Assembly: GCA_025024175.1 (NCBI GenBank)
Contig: QCXZ01000064.1
Coordinates: 62,641,325-62,705,324, forward strand
Direction: 5' to 3'
DNA from: Rhyzopertha dominica
Taxonomy: Eukaryota > Arthropoda > Insecta > Coleoptera > Bostrichidae
DNA: 64,000 nucleotides
The notes beneath the pieces were generated by a model. That model did no database searches, was not told the origin of the DNA, and saw only the letters and a program-made list of their open reading frames with translations. Within the stretch, counting starts at the first letter, position 1. Each line of letters opens with the position of its first letter. A program made the position numbers and the translations under genes. Positions 34,501 through 46,500 of this stretch are shown here, in pieces.

Positions 34501-37500
34501 CCCCGCTTTCTGAGGTATTTACGAGTAGTCTCTGTAGAAGCTCTTTTCTTTATTCTTTCTGACCATACTGTATTTAAATCTCGTAGACTACTCCGGCGAT
34601 TTTCCTTTGCGATGCTAATTAAAACTCGAACATCTCTGTCATTAATTATCCGTTTTCGTCCAGTGCTTTTTCCAATTGCAACAGAACACTTGACACAGGT
34701 AAATCGAGATCTTTTGCGATTTTTCGCCCACTCTTACCATCTAGACGCAATTTTACAATAAGATTACGCAACTCAATACTCAACGCTTTTTCTCGAGCCA
34801 TTATTTATTATGCTCATAACAAAATTAACTGCAAAACTGACAGAAGCGGTGTCGCATTAATTTCCAATATTATGTTTTGTTTTCATAGCCGCCCTGATTA
34901 AAATATCTCATGAATAACATTAGTGTCCGAAGATTTAGTTGACAACGAATTTGTTATAGTGTTGAATAAGCACTAATTTCTTAAACATAATATGTTTTTC
35001 TACTCATGCATTTTCCGCAGAGTAAGCATGTATATAGTTGTATTTGAAGATATTAATATCAATTTGAAAAATATGTTTTACATATCGTAAAAATTATTTA
35101 ATCTGAAAAATATCAAGTGTCCGAACCTATAGTTGTTTGGGCTCGTATTACATCCCTTTACAGTAGGCTTCATAATAAACTGGTAATAAAGTTTGTCTAT
35201 TTTTGGAAGAATTTTACGGTTTTGACGTTTAAGGTACTTTACAAGGGTTGCAATTGGGGAGCAATAAGAATTTTCAAACCACAGGACCGCCTGGCCTAGC
35301 TCAGGTACAGGATCGATTTATTCTGAGAAATGATAAAAGAAAATCACTGTTGATATCCCGGGAAAAACAAATTATTCTCACATGAAGAATTGATTAAAGA
35401 GACAGCGAGGCTGACAAACATATCATACACATCAGTGTGGAGAATAATTAACTGTGGGATATTGGAAAGAAAATCTCGGAGTCACAAAAGAACTTTCAGA
35501 AAGCTGCATGAACGTAAACATGCTCATTTATTAAGGACCATTATTTATGATTTATATAAAGACAGTTGTGTTCCGACACTAAGAATGTTGCAAGAAAAAG
35601 TCGCCAAAACAATTAAAATTTGTGTTGATGTCAAAACCCCGCAAAAAAATTTTATATCCATTAAAGTTTAGGGACTAAGGTAGACCGATAATCTATCTAG
35701 AAGAAACGTATGTGTTTTGTCTCACTTGATTTATCAGATAACTCTGACGATCGTTTCGACCATACCGTCATTGTCAAAGAGATAACAGCGTTATACTAAA
35801 CTCAGATGTGCAGAATTTTGTTTACCTCCCCTTTTTACAGGGGTTGTAAAGTACAGCTGTAAAATTCTCTGGATTTTGAAGGCCCACTTTATTTCGGCAA
35901 TATCAAAGGCGTACTGGACGTGGGAATTTCTATTTGTGTATTTGCCAAATGTTTTTTCTGACGCTGAGTTTCTTCAATTTCCAAATGTTCTAAAAGGTTC
36001 AGTTTTTTACCTTTCCTTTCGCAATGTAAAACTTTGACGTCGTTTTCATCTAAGTGTTGGTTATTTCTTATGCAATGGTTATCAAAACCTGTCGTGCTTT
36101 TGTTTGGATTTATATTCGCAACATGTTCTTTATTTCTCTTTTTAATAGCTATTTGTTTAATTTCGAAACTTTCTTTTTTAAGTGATATATTTATTAGTTT
36201 GTTTATTAAACTATAAAACATGGAATGCTTAATCTGTAATGCTTGATTTGAGGAAGCCGGGATTATAACATCTAACTATGTTGGTTTTCTATAAATTTCA
36301 AAGTCAATTTTATTGTTTTTCATCGACATAATAAGTCCAGAAAATGGAGAACTCCGTCCTTTTATTTTCTGGGGTAAAATGAATCTTTTTATTTATTGTA
36401 TTTAAGAATTTCAAGAATACGTCCAACTGCCTGTCAGTGCCCGTTCAAATACAAAAAATATCATCAACATATCTAGTCCGAAGTAATACATTTTTAATAA
36501 TTTAATTTTTGTTTGCAAAAAGCTTCTCTTCGAAATTTGTCATGAAAATTTCGGCCAAGACTGGAGACAAAGGTGAACCCATTGGCAGCCCATCGTCTTG
36601 CTTGTAGAATGTGTCATTGAACGTAAAATAACTTTGATCTATGCAAATTTCCACAATATTCAGTAGTTTTTTTCTGTGTTTTATAGCTGGCAGTTCTCTA
36701 TTTTATTTTTGAGGATTGTTAAAAGTTCAGTTAGGGGAACAGAAGTGAAAAGATTTGACACATCAAAGGACACAAGAATAGCGTTATTTGGTACTGATAG
36801 TTTTTTTACCTTGTTCGCGAAGCCTACGCTGTATTTGGACTGGCATTCAATTGATTGTGTTAAAGTGTTGTTGGCGAATTTGCATAATTAATACGATGGA
36901 GCATTAACATAAGAAACAACCGGTCTCAAAGGTATTCCATTTTTGTGAATTTTTGGGAGGCCATATAGAATTGGAGCTTGGGGGTTCATGATTCTTAATT
37001 TGTACTTTTCTTCGAACGAAGTCTTGCCATAAATAAAAAAAACTGTAGCCCTGAACACAAAAATTTTCCTATTTTGGATCTTTTATTCTTTCCTTAATAA
37101 AGTAATCAAAGTCCTGCTCCTTATTTAAACAACTAGTCTCTAATCCAATTGCAACTATCAAAACTGCCTGCATTCCTAAAATTGGCAACGAGACCTTAGA
37201 AAGTAAAAAAGTCGCACTTCCCCAGTACTGTTAAACCCTTCACTTCCGACCGCCAAGAAGCAGCTGCTCGGCCAAAGAGACGGTCGTCTTCATATTCGTT
37301 TGGATTGTTAAATGGGCTCAATTACCTCAGCAAAAAAAGCAGACGGATAATCAGAGGAACGAGCGCTAACTGTCTTAGCGGTATCTCGACCCGAAGAAAC
37401 AGCACACACGTATAGCAAACCGATATCNCGCTGTGGGCCCGTCACCTGTTCAGGTGTCTCTCCNTCAGATCCAGCGCCGCTGCTGTTACGTGTTTATTTG

Positions 37501-40500
37501 TNTGCTAATGGTGCTTCCCATTCTTCAAACAATAAATATTCTTGGTCGTAAGCGTGCCGCGCGTACAAGATTACACGTCGTTCTCTCAAACAAACAACGG
37601 TGATAAAATGCGCGGAAAATTTAGGACGCGAGTGTGTTTCTTGTCTGGGAATTATATTATGTTGGTGTTCGGATGTGTTGTATTCCAAATCCACCATGAA
37701 TCTATGTCAACTTGGTCTTTTTGGTTATACCGCGTCTGAATTTTTGAAACAGTCAAGGATCTTCCAAGAGTGAAACTTCCCTCATCCGATCTTTCTAAAG
37801 AGGAGAAAATTACTGTCAAAAATTAATACTATCGAATTAAGTTTTTTTTCCAGGAAGTGAAAAAAAACTTAATTCGATGCTTAAAAATCCAGCAGTACCT
37901 GAAGATATAGTATCAAGCAACGATCTACGAGACTGACTTATGCAGAGGGTTTTACAGCTTGATGGTCGGCCGTCGTAAACCATTGTATTGTAAATGAGGG
38001 TTTTACAACCTTATGGTCGGCCGTCCTAAATTATTGGTATTAGTGGCACGCTTCAAAGTTCCTAAATGGGCCGTATTCAAAAAAACCTTGTTGGCTAAAA
38101 TTTTAACTTTTCCACTACAAATTTTTGAAATTCGTTAGTTGTGATAATTTAGCAATCAATAAAACATAGAAGCTTTTATAACAAATATTATTTAATGCAG
38201 ACCTGATGTTAAATAGCGCGACATGCGATCTATTTTTATCTGATACTTTATTGGGTTTAAATTTTCCGATGTATAATAAAAGCCTTTGCATGTCATAACG
38301 AATTTATAAAAATTTAATATAAAAACACACAAATTAGTAAGTAGAAAATTATTTACATTTGTTAGAAAAAAATTACAATAGAGCACAATAAAATTTATAC
38401 ACGGTATCGATTATGTTCATTACAGCTTGTTAATAAGCACATTACAAGAGTCACAAACTAAAAAAATTACTCACTATCACTTTCACTGCTAAAATCACAA
38501 TTAACTTCTATTATTAATTCTTGTACATGATTCGTTCTGTATCAGTCCAGTACATGCCGCACTGAATTTCTCCATGCATCGACACTTGTTATTTCAGCTT
38601 CGTGTATAATTTTTAGCAGCATTTCATTGCTAAATTTTCCACGGGTATTCCCTCGTCGAATTTTTTGTTTCAACTGTCCCCATATCATTTCAATGGGGTT
38701 GAAAATGCAATGATATAGGGGTAATCGTAGAATGGTGTGTCCACATTCAGAAGCGAGGATGTCAATTTTAAATTTCTTCAAATTTTTTTTGTGCCAAGCA
38801 CTTGCAACAATTATTTTTTTGTTTAGTCCTCTTCGAAATATACATATTCTTTTCTTAAAAACTTATGAATGGTTGCCTAATTAGTTGTTGTATTTGGAAT
38901 TTTATCCAGTTGCTCCGAATGGAATCCGCGACCATCATCTATCAATTATTATCCCGGGACAATCAACCTGATGTATTCGCAGACTTGGTAGAAAAATGTC
39001 TTGCCGACAAATTTGGGGTACATCTATGGGTTCCCCATTGTCACCAGCAGTGACGAACATATTCATGGAAGCCTTTCAATAAATAGCTTTAGAGCCATCG
39101 GACCTGAGACCTATACANAGTCCAGGAATATTAATNAAACAAGGGCAAGTATCTCAGAATGAGAGATAGTCAGCTATAAACTAGTGTAAACCTTTACTTT
39201 CGCACCCTAAAACTTGTCTCAAAACCTACTTATCGTAGAGTGTCCGCGACTACAGATATTCAAGATCAAAGGTCAAAAAAATCGATTTTTTTTATTACAC
39301 ACATATTGCAAATATCTCGTTCCCTATGGCATTTTTAAACTATTTCTATTTATTATAAATACTGTAGAGGATTAAATTCTCCACAACTTTTGTTTAAACC
39401 ATTTTCGAGATATAGGGCACAGCACGCGCAGTTTTCAACTATTTAGAATATCATTCGAGGTCAACCTTGCCGAAGAAGAAAACTGCCAGGTTTAGTAATT
39501 ATTCGAGAAGAATGGAGTGCGAACCTTTTTGGCAATCTATAATGCTCCAAAACCTGAGGCTTACATCGATCGTCTTCGCCATGCACAGTTCATCAAGTTA
39601 ACAAAACTGAATAAACCTGTGCAGTTATCAAATCTTCCACCAACAAGTGCAGCACCTCACCAACATTTCAACCGCGTTTATTGTCAAGTTCACACTTGGT
39701 TAGGGCATGATTTAGAACCCCAGGATTGGGGTTGGGTAATGCATGATGAATATCAGAGTGATATCAATGAAGTAAAAGGTTGATTGGAGCAAATTCGACG
39801 GTTTCGAAAAGAAAATCGTTCAATTTTTTATTTGGACCTCGATTTGGACGAGACCTGATTCGACACCTACAATACAGTTAAAAAAGGATGGAGTGATAAA
39901 ACTGCAAAGCGCAAATTACATATTCCTCCACGTACAGGAAAAAAGATTATTTAAAAAAAGAAATGTCCACGTCCAATATGCGAAAGACGTTAACAGTAAG
40001 ATTTGTAAAACGACTCGAGCAACATTTAAAAATCAACTTCCTTTTGCAACCGAGGTCATCAACTTTGTGGCACATGAGGGTCGGTATGTCGTCATTAAAA
40101 CATAGAGGAAACTGCAGACACCACCGAATTTTGATGTTGTCATTGCCTATTATTACATACTTAACATAGTAGCTCAGCAAATTATTGCAAACACCGCATG
40201 TTTCATCCGTATAATACATTGGCATACACGTCCCACAAAAACTGAGTGGCGTAACCCGTTTGCTCTTTCACAAATTAATAATGCATTTTGCTGTTACCAC
40301 ATCGGCTTTTTTATTACCAATGCTAGTTGCGAGCAGCTGTCTGATACATGTTAATGTTCTTAATTATGAGGAAGCAGATATACTGATTACCAAGAGCACT
40401 AATAATGTCGGTTGTTGTTTAATTTCCAATAATTAAATGGGGGCTTTCTAACTACTGGTACTGCGTAATCTTAAATAGTTTTTAGAGTAAACGAAAGAAA

Positions 40501-43500
40501 CTAAAAAGAGTTAAATGAAATAAGACGTTGGTTAGAAAGTCGGTTCGAGAATATTTCGAAAAAAACATATGTTTACGTCACCTTCCAACAATAATTAAAT
40601 CTACCTACTACTTACGAAGAGAATTCACTATGTTAACTACTTGATTATGAAGACAATATGTCAATACTACGACTTCTTTATGTCAACTTCCTGTGACATT
40701 TGTCGTTTTTATACTAATGTAAGGAATACATGAGATTTTTGTTGAAAGAACATGATGATCATCCAAATTTTAAACATCATAAAAAATTTAAAAACAATTT
40801 TTTTTTGAATATATGCTCAAAATGTCACCCTCCGCTGTTTTTCACAAGCTTGAATTTGTGCCCAAAACGATCTTTTAACATGCATTAACATATCTGGAGT
40901 GATGGATATACATGCATCACGTATTTTATTTTCTAAATGTTCTACACTTTCAATTGGTGTTTAGTATACTTGCACTTTTGCCATGCACAAATTCTCTTAA
41001 ACTAGACGTTGAAATTTTCAAGAAATCTTATCAATTTTAAATAACCTCGGTTCGCCCAAAAATAACCAAACGGTAGGCGGTACTAGACCGTACAGTCTAA
41101 ACTCTCTGCTGGGTAAAAAAAGTACTGCAGACAGAAACACTAAAATGTGATATCCGTCCCGAATGTAATCGCGTCCAGAACGTCAACTTCTGTTATTATC
41201 TCGCCTCGAAGCGAAGTCATTTCTAATCGACATCGAAAAACAAAAAGTGAAATGCGCAAGAAACTGTCGTTTTAGGATCGAAAGAAGACAGGATGTAATC
41301 GTCCTGAGTGGTGTTTTTAAGACGGGCATGATCGGACGAATTAAACGTCGTGGGAATGGTGAAACCTGTAATTAGATCATAAATGGAGCTGCAGTCGGAG
41401 GATGCATTGTCATTGGTTTGGTGGAAATAATTCTAAATAAAAAATTGAAAAATGATTCATGTTCTCAAAGTGGAATGAATTCTTCTTTAAGATAATAATT
41501 CTTCAAGTGTAATACACTAAATTATTTTATTGTAAAGCGCTTTCGACTAACAGGTAGTCATCGTCAGTACAACAAAGGTCAAAACTTTTATAAATCGATT
41601 GACAAAGTCAAAAAATTTAGAAACAAGCAAACTTGACTACAAACCAAAAGTAACCTACATGCCAGCAACACAAACGTAATATTAATTTAGATCAAATAAA
41701 TAGTTTAAAACAGGACAACTGAAATTACAAGAATCATTTAAAATAGTAAAATTTTGTTCGCTAACAATTTTATAGATTTCTAACATACAGATAGGATTTT
41801 GATTTATGGTGAATGCAAGGAAAATGCTTCCACTGCTGCCCGTTTATACAGACAACGTTTTTCAAATAGAAAAGCTCCTGCTGATATAATTTTCAAGACT
41901 TGAATTAACTTTAAGGACAAACTGGCCACCACTGAAAAAGTCAAGAGAAAGAACAGCAACAGGCCCTGACATTGAAATTAGAGTTTTGGAAATGATTGAC
42001 GAAAATCCTCATATTAGTCAAAAGGTCAAAGGCAATCAATTTCATCCGTATCACTTGCACTGGCTTTTTGTAACTTTTTTCGGGAACACCAAAATTTGAA
42101 TGTGAGATTTTATGACAACGTTCGCTTCTCAGATGAAGCAAGATTTTCTAATAATGGTGGAGTTAACAAACATAACATGCATTATTATGCGCAAGAAAGT
42201 CCACGTTGGCTTCAAGAAGGACACTTTCAAACTATCTACTCGACGAATGTCTGGTGCGGAATATTGGGGAATCAAATTGTTGGGCCTTATTTTTTCGCTA
42301 TAGTTTAAACGGCAATACTTATCTAAATTTTTTAAGAAACATTTTACCGGTACTTCTCCAAAATGTAAATTTACAACTAAGACACGATCTATGGTTCCAA
42401 CAAGATGGGGCACCTGCGCATTATCATAGAATAGTGTGAAATCATCTTGATTTGGTTTTGCCTAATCGATGGATAGGAAGAGGTTCAATTAATCCTTGGC
42501 CACCGAGAAGCCCGGACCTCACTCCTTTGGATTTTTTCTGTGGGGAATGGTAAAAGAGCAAGTATACCAAACACCAATTGAAAGTGTAGAACATTTAGAA
42601 AATAAAATACTTGATGCATGTAGATCCATCACTCCAGAAATGTTAATGCATGTTAAAAGATCGCTTTGGGCACGAATTCAAGCTTGTGAAAACAGCGGAG
42701 GGCGACATTTTGAGCATTTATTACATTAATATTATTGAATAAACATTTATCAAAAAGAAATTTGTTTTACAATATCGAATTTACTTAAAGCGAATGATTG
42801 AAGATTATGTCAAAATTTACGAATTTATACAGCTCTCTACGTTTTATATTTTTTAAGACGATGAACAATTATCAATGTTACCTCTGCAAATGTATTTTGG
42901 GTTGCATTTTAAATTTCGTCAGGGTCATTATCATTCGTGAAACATCCTGTTTATTCCATGAGAAGTGGTTCGAGCACCTGGTGAGAATGAATGAGGAAAG
43001 ACCAGCAAAACTAGCATGAGAGGCAAAATTAGAAAGAAAGAAAAGAAGAGGAAGACCGCAGAAGACATGGAACATGACAGTGGCCGAGGCCTTGAGGAAG
43101 AGAAACCTCACCCGGGATGAAGCAAAAGACAGGACTAAGTGGAAGAAAATAGTACAAAAGACAGTAAATTGGTAAAAAAGGAAACTGATATAATTATTCC
43201 ATGTTGTATTTGTGATCTAGCTGGTATAAGAGCAGCAGTAAAGAGCAAATTCTAATTGCACTAACGTAATAATACCCCACCAGGTATGTGTATCATTATT
43301 GCCCATGTGCACATTCCTCGTCCACACGTGCGATCGAATTGCACGCAATGCATTGTGCGTGTGCACTGCCACGAAAATTTCATTGCCTACTTGTAACACC
43401 GACCATAACTTCCTGTTATATACAGGAGTTATTTCGGGTCGGCAGTTTCACGCTTCCCATGTTAATGGGCTAAAAAGTGCCGTCGAAAAAGATTAGGGCG

Positions 43501-46500
43501 GCGCAGGAAACTATCCAGAAGGCTGCGGTTTTGTTTCGACAAAAACAAACTGACGTGTGGTATTGTGTAACACGTGTTTGAGTTAATTAGGCGTTTTTTT
43601 TTGTGGGGCCGGAACCTAGCACGTGTCGTGGGATTTTCCTTCAAGGTTTGTGANAAAAATCGGAAATAATATGTTTCTTAGCCCNAAGGGGGTAACCACA
43701 AAGAGAAAATCTGTTCCACTGATTACAGATTACATAACATAGTGATTATAAAGGATTTCGCGATGATCAGTAAATGTAAATAAACGGAAAGAGCACTAAA
43801 ATAATGTTTCAATGAGGGTGCAAATTGAGCAACTTGTCGCAAATGGGCTGCCTAACCACATATACAGGGTGATTTTTTGAAAACTTCACACCCTAAATAA
43901 CAATATAGCAAAAATTTAAAAATTTGCAAAAACAGGTAAACTTTTGTTTGCAGGGGGACAACTATTGAGATAAGTTTTTAATGGATAGCGCTTACTCTCT
44001 GAGCGGGGTAGACACCCCTTTAAAAATTTTAAATGGAACTATCCATCTTGTGATACATTATTTGAAAGCTTATTCCACAAAGAGTCTGGCCATGTAATTA
44101 GTTTTACCACGTTTAACTTATTGACGGGGTAATAGATTAATAGTGCCTACGAAACAGGTTGCTTATTAAATTGAATATTTTGGACTCTTTTAAACAAAAT
44201 GTATTTTATTTTAGAGCGGAAATATAATTTGTCCTTACGAGAACCCAAAATTTAAACAAACAACTTGTAAAAAATATGACACTTAAAAAAAAACTCCCAG
44301 AATACTGAAAATTTTCTTTTAACATTATTATTAACATTAAAGTATTTATCATGTAATTTTTTAGAAAGTCCATGTCCACGAAAAAAAATTATTTATTTGT
44401 AACTCCAAAACAGTGTAAACAAAACCATAGAAATTCAAACCTTACAATAGATTCTCAAAATGTGCACCACCTCTTGCCATACAATAATACAGACGGTTCT
44501 CGAACTCCTGCTGCACTTTTCGGAAAGTTTCAGGTGGAATCCTCCTGCACTCGTTAATAATTCTTTCGCGCAGATCGTCCAGGCTAGTAGGTTGTGTTTT
44601 GTAAACCACAGATTTTAAATGACTCCATAGAAAGAAATCTAAAGCAGTCAAATCGGGTGATCGTGGCGGGCATTCAATTGTTCCACGCCTACCAATCCAG
44701 TGAAGAGGAAATCTATGATTCAACCAATTTCGCACATTAATGGCGTAATGCGGTGGGGCTCCATCATGTTGGTAAAACAATTCGTATTCATCCAACATTG
44801 GAATTCCTTCAGGGTCACGTTGGTTTTCTAATTGCTCTGTGATTAAAGGATCAATAACGTTATCAAGTAATTCTAAATATATTCCCCCATTTAGCGTCCC
44901 ATCAATGAAAATTGGACCTACAATTGCGTTGCCAAGTATTCCAGCCCAGACGTTCAGCTTCTGAGGAACTTGTGTATGACCTTCTCGAAAAATATAAGGA
45001 TTTTCGTCACTCCAGTACCTGACGTTACGTTTATTTACAGAGCCGTTCAAAAAAAATGTGCATTCATCACTGAAGCAGATATTTTTTATTAGATTTGGAT
45101 TTACTATAATCTTTTCTGTCATAATTTCGCAAAATTGCAGTCTTCTATCGAAGTCATCTTCGCCGAGTTCCTGGAGAGTTTTCATCTTATAGGGATGGAA
45201 TTTGTGCAGTTTTGTAACTTTCCTTACAGATGAATAAGAAAGTCCAGTGGCTGTAGAAATGTTACGCAAAGAGCTAGTTGGATCCATTGCAAAATGACCA
45301 AGTACTTCAAGTTGGGCCATTGCATCAACGACTCTATTCCCTGTCCTTTTTTTGTTTACTACAGATCCAGTGTCTTGACATTTCTGCACGAGATCGAGAA
45401 TGTACCTAGCGTAAACATTTTTATCGGGGTGCCGTTCGTTAAACACCCTATGCTCAGCACCGTAAATAAAAATTATTTCTTCCTTTTCGGCAGTTGAATA
45501 AACCATTATCACTTGGACCCTCACTTTAAAATTTCACGCGATTTATAAAAAGGAATTTGAACAAAAAGATGGTCGTGCCAAAGAAGTAGCCAAAAAGTTG
45601 AAACAAAAATTGGAAACACAAAGTAGGTAATTATTTAGCCAATTCAGTATTAACTGTCGAGTTGCAATATCAAGTAATGTCGAAAGAAAATTTTAAGTAT
45701 TTTTGGCATTTTGCTTTGGTGTAACAATTATTTTTTAACAAGTTTTTTAGGCTTAAGTAAGGACAATTTTTATTGTAACTGTAAGACAATAAATTTTGTT
45801 AAAAAAAAGTCCAAAATATTCCATTTTATAAGCCACTTGCTACAATGCACTTTTTGACCCACTACCCCGTCAATGGGTAAAAAATAGTAAAACTAATTAC
45901 ATGGCAAGACTCCTTGTGTAATAAGCTTTTAAATGATGTATCGTAAGATGGGTAGTTCCATTTAAAATTTTTGAAGGGGTATCTACCCCGCTAAGAGGGT
46001 AAGCGCTATCCATTAAAAACTTATCTCAAAAGTTGTCCCCCTGCAAACAAAAGTTTACCTGTTTTTGCAAAATTTTAAATTTTTCCTCTATTTAAAGTTA
46101 TTTAAGGTGTGAAGTTTTCAAAAAATCACCCTGTATAAAGGAGTTTTCTGGAACCAGTACATTTGCTGCCATTCTGTTTTATAAACCGTAAACAACATTT
46201 ACAAGGAGATGAGCTATTCGGATGTTTTCCCCATTTAACAGATCCTTAAATTTACAATGCAAATTAATCCTGCTTGTCTCATTTACATAATGCGGACCAG
46301 TTGTGAAACGAGCCCGATGAATGAAGCTCCACTACGTTCCCGTAGTACTCTATTTCTGTAAGTGCTAATTAATGAACGGTGTCAACAGAAAAAAGTGCCA
46401 ATGCCTTCTATAAATACGGGCCTTTGTCGAACGGGAAGATTCCGCATCTGTTTGTTTTGCAATGGGCAATTATCGTCCCGAAAACAGGCCTTGGTGTTAA

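Noticed and set aside
43217..43644. Overlapping ORFs on both strands in mim intron 1.
   Set aside because: No homology. A conserved non-coding element would explain the higher GC just as well.
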